Source: a virus
Length of the DNA: 20,714 nucleotides
Virus record (IMG/VR): IMGVR_UViG_3300030450_002913
Coordinates: 1 to 20,714 of that record
Reading direction: 5' to 3' (one strand)
Shown here: piece after piece, positions 1 through 7,747 of the stretch
How the letters are laid out: the number at the start of each line of letters is the position of its first letter
Position numbering within the stretch: the stretch's first letter is position 1
The notes under the pieces: model-generated
Told to the model about the DNA's origin: nothing
What the model saw: only the letters and a program-made list of their open reading frames with translations
The model's database searches: none
Made by a program: the position numbers and the translations under genes

Positions 1-504
1 GACAATACGTGGGCTGCTGCTGGCGGCGGAAAACTTCTTCAGGTTGTACAAGGAACTACAGCTACAGAAGTATCTAGCACAACGACTTCAATGGCTGATA
101 CCGGGTTAACTGCAAGCATTACTCCAGAAACAAATAGCAAGGTATTAATATTAGTTAACCAATCTTTTACGGTAACAAGAGATAGAAATAGTACTAATAA
201 TAATGGTATGGGAGCTGATATTTTAAGGGGATCAACGATTATATTTAACTCTAAGAAAAATGATGCTAATGCACCTTATGGTTTTTATCATAAAGGCGGA
301 GATACAAACTTCAATACTTTTAGATGGACAATAAACTGGTTAGACGCTTCTCCTGGTGGCGACGGATCAACCTCCGTAACGTACAAAACACAGTTTGGTA
401 TTTCTACGGCGTCTGATTCTGGGCAAGGATGGGCACAAAATGATACTGAGGGACAAAACAATGCTCCCACTTCAACCATTGTATTACTGGAGATAGGAGC
501 ATGA
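1..504 (+). CDS. Tail-fibre C-terminal domain protein (5' partial)
   Basis: The reading frame is open from base 1, so the N terminus lies outside the window; the first in-window ATG at 91 is internal. The visible part begins with a Gly-rich turn followed by KLLQVVQGTT, then ADTGLTASITPETNSKVLIL. This is the compact beta-rich C-terminal domain that recurs in fibre proteins of marine phages, where it usually forms the distal receptor-contact part. The rest is Asn/Thr/Ser/Gly rich with no membrane segment. The stop overlaps the next start (ATGA), so the two are probably translationally coupled. Family membership is from pattern recognition; a role in host binding is inferred. Confidence 0.7.
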   Translation, partial: DNTWAAAGGGKLLQVVQGTTATEVSSTTTSMADTGLTASITPETNSKVLILVNQSFTVTRDRNSTNNNGMGADILRGSTIIFNSKKNDANAPYGFYHKGGDTNFNTFRWTINWLDASPGGDGSTSVTYKTQFGISTASDSGQGWAQNDTEGQNNAPTSTIVLLEIGA

Positions 505-806
505 CTGTAAGTAAATCCAGAGCGTTAGCTTCTTTAAAACCTGGGGCGGAGTTTGTATGGACAGGCAAAGACTGGAGTGGTCTTAATTGGATAGATAGCA
601 AACAGGCAAAACCTACGGAAGCAGAGGTTAATGCTGAAGTGACTAGATTAACTAATCTAGAAACAGCTAATAAATACCAGGAGGACAGAAAACCTCTTTA
701 CCCTCTTATCGGTGATCAATTAGACGACCTTTATAAACAGGGTGCTTTCTCGGCTGACATGACAGCTAAGATTAAAAAAGTCAAAGATGACAATCCGAAA
801 CCATAA
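501..806 (+). CDS. Small fibre-partner protein with YPxxxDQLD motif
   Basis: A 101-residue protein that overlaps the upstream fibre gene by 4 bases. It carries YPLIGDQLDDLYKQGAFS, a motif (Y-P-x-x-x-D-Q-L-D) widespread in small proteins encoded next to phage tail fibres, where a fibre-assembly or chaperone-like role is usually assumed. The C terminus is Lys rich (AKIKKVKDDNPKP). The middle is charged and helical. It is the first of four small genes that each follow a fibre gene here. The motif is seen; the chaperone role is inference. Confidence 0.65.
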   Translation: MTVSKSRALASLKPGAEFVWTGKDWSGLNWIDSKQAKPTEAEVNAEVTRLTNLETANKYQEDRKPLYPLIGDQLDDLYKQGAFSADMTAKIKKVKDDNPKP

Positions 807-1528
807 TGGGCGCAATTAAATTCCCACACGCATCAGGAAATAGCATGAGTGTCGCAGCTCCTGCAACTAATCCTGCATCTGATTTAGAACTTAAACTACC
901 AGCAACTATTGGTACTGCTAATCAGTATTTGAAGAATAGCTCTACACCAGGAACTCTTGAGTTTGGGGCTGATCCTGCAATGGTAAAACTCAATACCTTT
1001 GAAACTACAGCAGGTGACAATGTACAAGCCTGTAATGTTGATGGTCATTTTACATCGGCTTACCATACTTATTTATATATACTTCATGTATCACCAGATG
1101 ACGCTAATAGTGACTTTAGTTGGAGAGTGATGAGAGGTGGTTCAGTAGTAACAGCTAGTGAATATGTTGGACATGCTTTCAGAGGTTACAACGATCAATC
1201 TGATAACAACCAAGTAAGTACAGGAGAACCATCAGCTGGTGATTACAATAATCCAGATGATGGAGTCTTCCCACATGCTGATGACATGGTAGATGGAGAT
1301 TTAACAAAAACAAGTACATTAGAATTATGGATATATAATCCACTAAGTACTAGTGAATGGAAACGGTTTAAATCTACGTTTATGTGGCAGGCTGCATTAA
1401 ACATTCAAACTCATTATCAAAATGGTGCTGTACAAAATACAGCTGCATTAAGCGGTGTGTCTTTTTATATGAATAACAGCTCTGCAGATCTAGTCTGTAA
1501 AGGAGCTCTTTATGGTCTTACAATTTAA
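806..1528 (+). CDS. Tail-fibre / receptor-binding protein
   Basis: A 240-residue protein whose ATG shares one base with the previous stop (TAATG). The N-terminal 60 residues (KFPHASGNSMSVAAPATNP, then ELKLPATIGTANQYLKNS) match the adapter region of marine phage fibres in which a 'lpatiGtanQvLkn' segment links repeated modules. Residues about 65-240 form an aromatic, Asn/Ser/Gly-rich beta domain with no Cys cluster or membrane segment. It is probably a virion tip protein that determines host range. No exact relative can be named from sequence reading alone. Confidence 0.6.
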   Translation: MGAIKFPHASGNSMSVAAPATNPASDLELKLPATIGTANQYLKNSSTPGTLEFGADPAMVKLNTFETTAGDNVQACNVDGHFTSAYHTYLYILHVSPDDANSDFSWRVMRGGSVVTASEYVGHAFRGYNDQSDNNQVSTGEPSAGDYNNPDDGVFPHADDMVDGDLTKTSTLELWIYNPLSTSEWKRFKSTFMWQAALNIQTHYQNGAVQNTAALSGVSFYMNNSSADLVCKGALYGLTI

Positions 1529-1540
1529 GGAGGGATAGTT

Positions 1541-1771
1541 ATGCCAAAAAAAGTATCATTTACTCCTAGTGGTAAAGTCATAGAGGAGTTAACAACTACA
1601 GAAGTAAATGCAATAGAAGCTGACAGAACTACATCTGCAGCAAGGTTAAAAGCAGTGAAAGACGCTGCTGATAAAAAAGCAGTAGACGCTGCATCTGGCA
1701 ACAAGAAACTTCTAGATCTTGGGCTTACTCAAGCAGAAGCCACAGCCCTAACTGGTTACACACCATCATGA
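1541..1771 (+). CDS. Small Ala/Lys-rich fibre-partner protein
   Basis: A 76-residue protein preceded by a strong ribosome binding site (AGGAGG at 1529-1534, 6 bases before ATG). The central part is a helical Ala/Lys/Asp stretch (AARLKAVKDAADKKAVDAAS), and the C terminus is KKLLDLGLTQAEATALTGY. This ending is common in small proteins encoded between tail-fibre genes of marine phages. The stop overlaps the next start by 4 bases. Function is unknown; an assembly partner for the neighbouring fibre is inferred from position. Confidence 0.6.
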   Translation: MPKKVSFTPSGKVIEELTTTEVNAIEADRTTSAARLKAVKDAADKKAVDAASGNKKLLDLGLTQAEATALTGYTPS

Positions 1772-2904
1772 GCATACTTAAAGTCAACAAACTAGAGAGC
1801 ACTACCAGCGGTGGCGACTGCGTTGTTAATGCAACGAATATAAGCAATCACAATTTAATAATTAACGGAGCTTGTTTCGTCGCACAAAGAGGTACTTCAT
1901 CAACTGCTAATGGTTATAAAACTGTAGACAGAGTTGACCCATATTCTGTAAGCCACAACGCAGGTACTATTACTTATTCCCAATCAGATATAACTAGTGG
2001 CGCAGCTTGGGACGCTGGCTTTAGAAATGCATTTAAACTTGCAACATCTCAGGCTGGTAATACAACTACTGCTGCCTGCTATGTAAGTTCTTATGTAACT
2101 AAAATAGAAGCACAAGATATAGCAAATTCAGGATGGGACTATACAGACCCTACTAGTAAAGTAACTCTTTCATTCTGGATTAAAGCAAGTACTGCTGATG
2201 ACTTTCAGATACAACTAGTTACAGATGACGGAACGAAAAAGAAATATAATACAACTGTTGCTGCAACGACAAGTTGGACAAAGGTTACTAAAACAATTCC
2301 AGGTCATGCAGATTTAACATTTAATAATGACAATGGAAAAGGTCTAACCATTCAATTAGTCCTTGCGACTGGAGATGATATGACTGGTACTGTTACTCAA
2401 GATACTTGGGTTGCTAATACCACAGCCCAAGTTAAGTCCAGTAAGGTAGGTAATACTTGGATAACTGCTGGAGCTGGGTCAGTAGAAGCGACAGGTTTTC
2501 AACTTGAACTAGGAGAGGCAGCCAGTTTGTTTCAACATAGACCGTATGGTGATGAATTAGTTAGGTGTCAAAGATACTTTCAACATCATTTCTCAAAAGA
2601 GAATGAAGGGCAGACATTTGCCACAAGATTTACTACACAAGCACAAGGTGGAATCACTTATTACACTGCTTTAAGATCAGCCCCTACGGCTACTTTAAAA
2701 GGAATAAATATCCATGTTATGAGCAGTGGGGCTAACGCTGATGTGACCAGTATGAATATGACTATAGGTGGTACAAATGTTACTACTCAGACTAGTTTAG
2801 TTGCTTTAATTACTGCTGGTAGTTTAGTTCAAGGAGAGGCGTGTTTAGCACATGGCAATGCTGGAGATTCACCGATGGGTCTCTGGTTAGACTCGGAGCT
2901 TTAA
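1768..2904 (+). CDS. Large tail-fibre protein with carbohydrate-binding-like fold
   Basis: A 378-residue protein starting at an ATGA overlap with the upstream gene. After about 25 residues comes NLIINGACFVAQRGTSS, and near residues 250-270 GFQLELGEAASLFQHR followed by YGDELVRCQRYFQ. This pair of landmarks (NLIINGxxxVAQRG ... xQLExGxxAxxFxHRxxGDEL.RCQRYF) is a well-known signature of phage fibre proteins whose middle part resembles a carbohydrate-binding jelly roll. About 110 residues follow as a small beta domain. It is most likely the main receptor-binding protein of this cluster. Confidence 0.7.
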   Translation: MSILKVNKLESTTSGGDCVVNATNISNHNLIINGACFVAQRGTSSTANGYKTVDRVDPYSVSHNAGTITYSQSDITSGAAWDAGFRNAFKLATSQAGNTTTAACYVSSYVTKIEAQDIANSGWDYTDPTSKVTLSFWIKASTADDFQIQLVTDDGTKKKYNTTVAATTSWTKVTKTIPGHADLTFNNDNGKGLTIQLVLATGDDMTGTVTQDTWVANTTAQVKSSKVGNTWITAGAGSVEATGFQLELGEAASLFQHRPYGDELVRCQRYFQHHFSKENEGQTFATRFTTQAQGGITYYTALRSAPTATLKGINIHVMSSGANADVTSMNMTIGGTNVTTQTSLVALITAGSLVQGEACLAHGNAGDSPMGLWLDSEL

Positions 2905-2906
2905 TT

Positions 2907-3086
2907 ATGAATTTCACAAATGTAAAAAAAGTCTTCTACAATGAAGTCTTCACTAATTCGTATAATGTAACTGTAAATGGAGAGAACATGTCTATTCCTC
3001 TTGATACGGCTAACAAAGATTATGTCGAGCTGAAAGAATGGATTGATGCTGGCGGAACAGTAACTGATTTGGAGATAGGTAAGTAA
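2907..3086 (+). CDS. Small fibre-partner protein (XkdW-like ending)
   Basis: A 59-residue protein. I chose the ATG at 2907 (MNFTNVKKVF) just after the previous stop, because an earlier ATG at 2841 would run inside the end of the fibre gene. The C-terminal half reads SIPLDTANKDYVELKEWIDA, then GGTV. This is the 'sIP.d.aN.dY.e...Wi..Gn' pattern of small phage proteins found beside tail fibres. Its stop overlaps the next start by one base. An assembly or chaperone role is inferred. Confidence 0.6.
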   Translation: MNFTNVKKVFYNEVFTNSYNVTVNGENMSIPLDTANKDYVELKEWIDAGGTVTDLEIGK

Positions 3087-4063
3087 TGGCACTAACACAA
3101 GTCAACACTGACGGCGTTAAAGATGATGCCGTATCTTTGGCAAAAATGGCTGTTGGAACGGACGGCCAAATTATTACTTATGACGCATCAGGTAATCCAA
3201 CAGCAGTAGGCCCAGGTACAGATGGCCAAGTATTAACTTCTACAGGTGCAGGATCACCTCCAGCTTTTGAAGACGCAGCAGGTGGTGTAGATAATGTTAC
3301 ATCTGACAACTATGGAATAATAGTTCAAACAACAAATGCCAGTAATGACTCCATAGTAATAGTTAAAGGTAATGAAGCTAAAGATGCTGAACTTCGTTTA
3401 TATGCTGACGAAGCCGATGATAATGCAGATATGTGGAGGCTAAACGCATCAGCTAGTGATGGTACTTTAGCTATACAAAATTATGCTGGAGGCGGCTGGG
3501 AAAATAGTATATTACTATACGGAAATGGTGCAGCAAAGTTTTATAAAGATAATACCTTGATGTGTGAAACATCTAATGATGGTCTGAAATTCCCAGCTGG
3601 CAAAGGAATTGACTTTAGTGCTCAAACAGTTACTTCAGTTACAGGTACTACAGCTTCACAGACTACAGAAGTTCTTGACCACTATGAAGAGGGCTCATGG
3701 ACGCCTAGCTGTCAGACAGGTTCTGGTGGTGGGGCAGGGCAATACGTGAGGATTGGTAATTTAGTTACAATAACTGGATATATAAATCCTCAAGATACCA
3801 GTAGTAGTAATACTGTACACCTAGAAAATATCCCATATCCCGCTACATCAGGTGGAGGTACTGGATGGAACGGTGCTGTCCGTGGTTACCACATAAACGA
3901 TATAAATAGTAAACGAGCCCACGTAAGTGTCGTAGACACAAACGATACCGTCCAATTTGGTACACTAGAATCCGCTAATGCTTGGACAATGTTGAAACAC
4001 AACAACATTGCTAGCACTAATAATGCTATAAACTTCACTATTACCTACAGGACAGACGCATAA
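3086..4063 (+). CDS. Modular tail-fibre protein
   Basis: A 325-residue protein. The N terminus is the collagen-like linker module of marine phage fibres (MALTQVNTDGVKDDAVSLAK, then GTDGQIITYDASGNPTAVGP and GTDGQVLTSTGAGSPPAFED). A central beta module follows, then the neck TTEVLDHYEEGSWTPS at about residues 203-218, which typically joins the shaft to a C-terminal head domain (about residues 218-325). The repeated GTDGQ units form the shaft linker. Host-range function is inferred from family and position. Confidence 0.7.
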   Translation: MALTQVNTDGVKDDAVSLAKMAVGTDGQIITYDASGNPTAVGPGTDGQVLTSTGAGSPPAFEDAAGGVDNVTSDNYGIIVQTTNASNDSIVIVKGNEAKDAELRLYADEADDNADMWRLNASASDGTLAIQNYAGGGWENSILLYGNGAAKFYKDNTLMCETSNDGLKFPAGKGIDFSAQTVTSVTGTTASQTTEVLDHYEEGSWTPSCQTGSGGGAGQYVRIGNLVTITGYINPQDTSSSNTVHLENIPYPATSGGGTGWNGAVRGYHINDINSKRAHVSVVDTNDTVQFGTLESANAWTMLKHNNIASTNNAINFTITYRTDA

Positions 4064-4347
4064 TGGCACTTACAAAAACAATCGAAGAAGATCAAATACA
4101 AGTAGTTGGTGAGTTTAAAAAACTATGTATTCGCACAGCTACAATAATAAAAGAAGATGGTAAAGAGCTAAGTAGAACTTTTCATCGTAAAACAATAAAT
4201 CCAGGTACTTTAGATGCAAGTGATAATCTCGTAGATAGAGATATAAGTGCAGAATCTGCTGATGTAAAAGGCATAGCGGCTACTGTATGGACTAAATCCG
4301 TGAAAGATGCTTGGAAAGATTATCTAATTGCTAATAAGACACTTTGA
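4063..4347 (+). CDS. Small fibre-associated protein of a common marine-phage family
   Basis: A 94-residue protein joined to the previous gene by TAATG. It begins MALTKTIEEDQIQVVGEFK and continues to a TIIKEDGKELSRTFHRKTI segment. I recognise this arrangement (VGEyK...RtatvI.EDGkE.SRsFHR) from small proteins next to fibres in marine phages. The fold is probably a short beta sandwich with a C-terminal helix (AWKDYLIANKT). Function is unknown. It is the fourth small partner gene following a fibre gene. Confidence 0.6.
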   Translation: MALTKTIEEDQIQVVGEFKKLCIRTATIIKEDGKELSRTFHRKTINPGTLDASDNLVDRDISAESADVKGIAATVWTKSVKDAWKDYLIANKTL

Positions 4348-4849
4348 TAACAAGGTTCCTTTTTCTACAAGGGAACGACTTATTAACGCCTGTGCAGAAT
4401 CAAAGTTTTCTTTGGGTTGGTGTGACCGACCTTTTATAGATGGCGAAAAAGTAATTCCTAATGTTCACAGTGTTTGGTCAGCCACTCAAGCAGAAGAACT
4501 TTTGAATTGTTTGTGGGAATGTACAGAGGAAACTGAATGGTTTACAGCTAAGTCACTTGATTCTGTAATCGTTAATCTTGTTAGACCAAATGATGTTCAT
4601 TATATTCATTCACATCCTGGCAAACAGGTTGCACTTTATTATGCAAATTTAGACTGGGAGGATGGTTGGTACGGAGAGACTTTGTTCTACGATAAATGTG
4701 ATTTAAAAGAAGTTATTTATACTTCTAGTTTTGTACCAGGGAGAATTTTGCTTTTCGATGGCGGTATTCCACATGCAATAAGACCGCAGTCAATTAAGGC
4801 TCCGAAGTATAGAATGACGATAACAACAATCTTCAATGAAATAAAATGA
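4328..4849 (+). CDS. 2-oxoglutarate/Fe(II)-dependent oxygenase-like protein
   Basis: A 173-residue protein resembling prolyl-4-hydroxylase-type dioxygenases encoded by cyanophages. Visible landmarks: NLVRPNDVHYIHSHPGKQ (residues about 83-100), LYYANLDW, YGETLFYD with the family GET (116-118), PGRILLFDGGIPHAIRPQS with the distal metal His149 and the 2OG-binding Arg152, and a final YRMTITTIF strand. The usual HxD metal pair is not obvious: the position reads H94-S-H96. The only in-frame start is TTG at 4328, overlapping the previous gene by 20 bases. Such enzymes could hydroxylate a fibre or host protein, but the substrate is unknown. Confidence 0.65.
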   Translation: MLIRHFDNKVPFSTRERLINACAESKFSLGWCDRPFIDGEKVIPNVHSVWSATQAEELLNCLWECTEETEWFTAKSLDSVIVNLVRPNDVHYIHSHPGKQVALYYANLDWEDGWYGETLFYDKCDLKEVIYTSSFVPGRILLFDGGIPHAIRPQSIKAPKYRMTITTIFNEIK

Positions 4850-5034
4850 CTGTAGAAACTGAATTAGCAGCTTTGTTGGAACGTAGGCAGCAAGTCACAA
4901 ATACTTTCAATCAGGCTAATGATGTTCTTAATCAATGCAAACAGGAGCACGCTGAATTAAGCGGAGCAATCAAGCTTGCAGAGAAGCTTATTCAAGAAGT
5001 CGAACAGGGAGAGGAGGTTGCCGCCGAGGAGTAG
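4846..5034 (+). CDS. Small coiled-coil protein
   Basis: A 62-residue, almost entirely helical protein (ALLERRQQVTNTFNQANDVL, then an acidic tail EVEQGEEVAAEE) overlapping the oxygenase gene by 4 bases. Short coiled-coil proteins of this kind are common near tail genes of marine phages and have no known function. The frame stays open for 17 codons after its TAG stop, ending in a TAATG junction with the next tiny gene, which raises the possibility of stop readthrough or a recent nonsense change. Confidence 0.55.
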   Translation: MTVETELAALLERRQQVTNTFNQANDVLNQCKQEHAELSGAIKLAEKLIQEVEQGEEVAAEE

Positions 5035-5087
5035 GCGAGTGTAATTCAGCAATTACATAGAGAGGCAATAAGCCAAGTAAAAGCATA

Positions 5088-5177
5088 ATGACCATTATGA
5101 ATGTTGGCCCTAGTGCTTTTAGAAAAGCATCTCTAAACAAGACGTTGACAGCGAATAGACTTATTATGCCGACGTAG
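5088..5177 (+). CDS. Tiny hypothetical protein (29 aa)
   Basis: ATG at 5088 overlaps a TAA (TAATG) and gives MTIMNVGPSAFRKASLNKT plus ten residues to TAG at 5175-5177. The peptide is basic, with no membrane segment. There is no strong ribosome binding site, so translation would depend on coupling. The case rests on the compact spacing (12 bases to the next gene) and may be wrong. Confidence 0.3.
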   Translation: MTIMNVGPSAFRKASLNKTLTANRLIMPT

Positions 5178-5189
5178 CAAAATTAAGTT

Positions 5190-5402
5190 ATGCGTAAAGT
5201 TTTAGACAGTTTAGTTGTGGCATCATTCCTAATGAGCGCTGCTGTGCTTGGAAGTGGCGTGTATGGATATTTTTGGATTACTAATGAAGACACGCAAAAA
5301 GAGCTGATGGATAGCGCAGTAGAAAAGATCAAAGAAAGCATTTCTATCCCTGGCCTGCCTAAGTCGACAGGTGGCGTTAAAGGGCCGAAGCTTCCCTTCT
5401 AG
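5190..5402 (+). CDS. Small single-pass membrane protein
   Basis: A 70-residue protein with one clear transmembrane segment at about residues 8-29 (VVASFLMSAAVLGSGVYGYF), then an amphipathic stretch (KELMDSAVEKIKESI) and a Pro/Gly/Lys tail ending GPKLPF. Its stop TAG overlaps the GTG start of the next gene, so the two are probably made together. The N terminus resembles a signal anchor with the C terminus outside. Function is unknown; a membrane partner of the proline-rich protein downstream is plausible. Confidence 0.55.
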   Translation: MRKVLDSLVVASFLMSAAVLGSGVYGYFWITNEDTQKELMDSAVEKIKESISIPGLPKSTGGVKGPKLPF

Positions 5403-6136
5403 TGGAGGTTCAAGAACCTCAGATAGTTGAGCCATCTATACCGTCGATTGAAGTACCACCGCCAATAGCAATTCCAGCGCCGATTGATCTAAGCCTGCCT
5501 GTTATTGATATGCCTTGTGCATTGACGCGGGAAAAAGAGACAGGAGGCAAGGACCATTTCAATAACGACCCTGATGGGAACGTGGCGTTGTGCGATCACA
5601 CGGCCCCTTGGTTTTTTGCTCCCGACTATTCCCCTGGCGTCAAGATCATTAGGAATGAACCACCTAAAACTTCAGAGCAACCAAACCAGGAACCTCTAAC
5701 ACCTCCGCAACCAGAGGTGCCTAAAATTGCGAGCCAGGAAGAGAAAAAAACGCCTTGTCCAGATGAGACAAAAAATAATCCCCGGATAGGAGACATATCA
5801 GCAAGCGGTAAAGAAAAGGTTTCAGGCTTTGAATTGAGAGATGGAACTTGTGTTGTCACTTATTCACCTGTAACCGCAATAGAGACCTATCTGCCTAGAT
5901 CTGGGGTCGTAACGACCACAAGTTTGATCGCCTCGGCGGCTGTAGTCAGTTCCGTCTTAGCCAAGCCCTTAGCCGACCTACTTTTAAAAATAATCAAGCC
6001 TTCTGTAAAAAAATTGATTACTACTGTTCAAACAAAGATTTTTCGTAAACCGGAAAAGGTCGTTTCATATCATGAGAAGTTGATGCTTCAAAGGGAGAGG
6101 AATCGGGCGGTGAGGAAATTAAAGAAAGGCTGGTAG
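5402..6136 (+). CDS. Proline-rich membrane protein
   Basis: A 244-residue protein starting at GTG inside the overlap TAGTG. Residues 1-40 are a Pro/Ile repeat (EPSIPSIEVPPPIAIPAPID); four cysteines follow in the mid region (CALTREKE, LCDHTAPWF, TPCPDE, GTCVVTY). Around residues 172-200 there is a hydrophobic stretch (TTTSLIASAAVVSSVLAKPL), and the C terminus is strongly basic (QRERNRAVRKLKKGW). Topology suggests a mostly external Cys-containing domain with a basic cytoplasmic tail. Its last 116 bases overlap the opposite-strand gene. No family is named with confidence. Confidence 0.55.
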   Translation: MEVQEPQIVEPSIPSIEVPPPIAIPAPIDLSLPVIDMPCALTREKETGGKDHFNNDPDGNVALCDHTAPWFFAPDYSPGVKIIRNEPPKTSEQPNQEPLTPPQPEVPKIASQEEKKTPCPDETKNNPRIGDISASGKEKVSGFELRDGTCVVTYSPVTAIETYLPRSGVVTTTSLIASAAVVSSVLAKPLADLLLKIIKPSVKKLITTVQTKIFRKPEKVVSYHEKLMLQRERNRAVRKLKKGW

Positions 6137-6806
6137 GTTTTATCGAATGCTCATGGTCGATCAAAGTATTTGGTGGCGAGATCAGTTCAATATCACTACA
6201 GAGCTTGGCGTATTTAGAGTCGCTCTTAAACCTCATGCCATTCTTGAGGAGAGTGCCGCATGTTTTAAGCCTGCCCAATTCCATTGCCAGTTTTGAATCA
6301 TTTAATTTGGCAAGGATTAGATCAGACTGACGCTTCTGTGCTTCGCGGCAATTGCGAACTGAAGCCCTGTCGAGTTGAATATTCCAACTGAGAGAAATGC
6401 CTGGTGACAAGGAATAGGTGTCCTTCTGTGCGGTCCTAATCCTTTTGTAGCCGATTATTTGGCCGGGATTATCTGGGTCGCCATCTCCGATTGTGTTCCC
6501 ATCGGCATCGGTAGCACCTTCGACATCCTTTGTGGAATAGATCGGGTCGAGATAGGACGGCGTATAGGGCCGGGTAGCAGACATGCTTGAAGTAACAAAG
6601 GGCTGGACAACAAGGGTGTCGCCTTGGCATACGACCGTTTGCATTCCCACCTGATTTTGAAATTGCCGGGTTGGCATATTCATCACGCCAAGATTTGTAA
6701 CAGACCCTGAGGAGTTCGCAACTGGGTTATTAGTCATATTGGTATTTGCATAAGCGGCACTATTTATGGTCGCTACAAATAAAAGAGCGAAATATCTACG
6801 CTTCAT
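6021..6806 (-). CDS. Exported protein with Sec signal, last gene of minus-strand operon
   Basis: A 261-residue protein with a typical Sec signal peptide (MKRRYFALLFVATINSAAYA, cleavage after A-Y-A). The mature part has Cys residues in VVCQGDTLVV, RNCREAQ, KTCGTLL and KLCSDI, possibly two disulfides. A Gly/Asp-rich turn (DGNTIGDGDPDNPGQ) and a helical segment (QKRQSDLILAKLNDSKLAME) are visible. It starts at an ATGA overlap with the upstream gene. The C-terminal tail overlaps the 3' end of the plus-strand gene by 116 bases. Periplasmic or surface location is inferred; function unknown. Confidence 0.6.
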   Translation of the reverse strand: MKRRYFALLFVATINSAAYANTNMTNNPVANSSGSVTNLGVMNMPTRQFQNQVGMQTVVCQGDTLVVQPFVTSSMSATRPYTPSYLDPIYSTKDVEGATDADGNTIGDGDPDNPGQIIGYKRIRTAQKDTYSLSPGISLSWNIQLDRASVRNCREAQKRQSDLILAKLNDSKLAMELGRLKTCGTLLKNGMRFKSDSKYAKLCSDIELISPPNTLIDHEHSIKPTSLSLISSPPDSSPFEASTSHDMKRPFPVYEKSLFEQ

Positions 6807-7234
6807 TGAGTAAACGTGGACGTGCTCTCAGTGACCGATTGGGTAGTGATAGTCCGATCAATCTCGATAAAGGATTGAAGGCCTGGCCCCATATAACTTT
6901 CGTGGTATTGCGTATTTCCACCGGCCACCGATTGTTTCCATTGGGGTTTGTTATTTAGATCTATCCCTGTCGTTGTGGATGTGATTCCGTTAATGGTTGT
7001 TGGTGTTCCACCTACAGATGGCGGGGTAATGGTTCCACCGTTTAAAGGTTCGATATTGGAACCGCCAGAGGTGTATTGATACCCCGTCGAATAGGAATAA
7101 GACCGGATAATTTCTCGCGTATCCTGAGAACTAGTGGTTCGAGAGATGGTCGAACCTGAGGAGAAATTTGGGATTACGGGGATTGCCGAGCAAGGACTAG
7201 CCGTTAGCAGAAACAGCGCAACGAGCCGTTTCAT
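6803..7234 (-). CDS. Exported Ser/Thr/Gly-rich protein
   Basis: A 143-residue protein with a short Sec signal (MKRLVALFLLTASPCSA). The rest is rich in Ser, Thr and Gly with repeated short turns (GGTITPPSVGGTPTTINGIT), the look of a beta-structured surface protein. It starts directly after the stop of the upstream gene (TAAATG) and overlaps the next by 4 bases, so all four minus-strand genes appear translationally coupled. No known family recognised. Confidence 0.6.
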   Translation of the reverse strand: MKRLVALFLLTASPCSAIPVIPNFSSGSTISRTTSSQDTREIIRSYSYSTGYQYTSGGSNIEPLNGGTITPPSVGGTPTTINGITSTTTGIDLNNKPQWKQSVAGGNTQYHESYMGPGLQSFIEIDRTITTQSVTESTSTFTQ

Positions 7235-7747
7235 TTAGTCAATTTCTAAAAGACTAGAGACGCTACCTGTCACGCTTGTACCTGCTGATCCAGGCGTCAA
7301 GGTAACTGTTCCACCGCCAACGGTTGTGATGCCTACAGCCATCGTTGTCCTATTACCGCCGCTATAGGTCACTGTCGAACCGAGGCTTGGCAAGGTTGCT
7401 GTTGTTCCTGTGGTAGCAGTAACAGCCGTTGCGCTAGTTATATTATCGCCCATTGTGAATGACTCTGTTAGGGACGTCGCGGCCCCTGCTGTTGTCTGCG
7501 TATACGCCGTGGAACCCATCGTTGCTGCCACACCCGTCAGATCACCGTTATTGTCAGCGGCGGGTGCTGTTAGCTTCCCAAGCGTTGTTGCTGTTACTCC
7601 GCTGGATTGCATCGAATAAGTTGAACCGAGGCGAGTCGCATTTGAATAGCTGCCGTCCACGATGCCTTGGGCAGAGGTGGTGAGTTTATGAACGTAACCA
7701 GCGTTTGCGGGTGCTGCTAGTAGCAGTAGGAAAATAAGTCGTTTCAT
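7235..7747 (-). CDS. Exported Thr/Gly-rich low-complexity protein
   Basis: A 170-residue protein with a Sec signal peptide (MKRLIFLLLLAAPANA, cleavage after A-N-A). The mature part is highly Thr/Ala/Gly rich (TATTGTTATLPSLGSTVTYS) with no Cys, suggesting a repetitive beta surface protein. It overlaps the upstream membrane-protein gene by 4 bases (ATGA). Composition is unlike the tail-fibre genes on the plus strand. Function unknown. Confidence 0.6.
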   Translation of the reverse strand: MKRLIFLLLLAAPANAGYVHKLTTSAQGIVDGSYSNATRLGSTYSMQSSGVTATTLGKLTAPAADNNGDLTGVAATMGSTAYTQTTAGAATSLTESFTMGDNITSATAVTATTGTTATLPSLGSTVTYSGGNRTTMAVGITTVGGGTVTLTPGSAGTSVTGSVSSLLEID

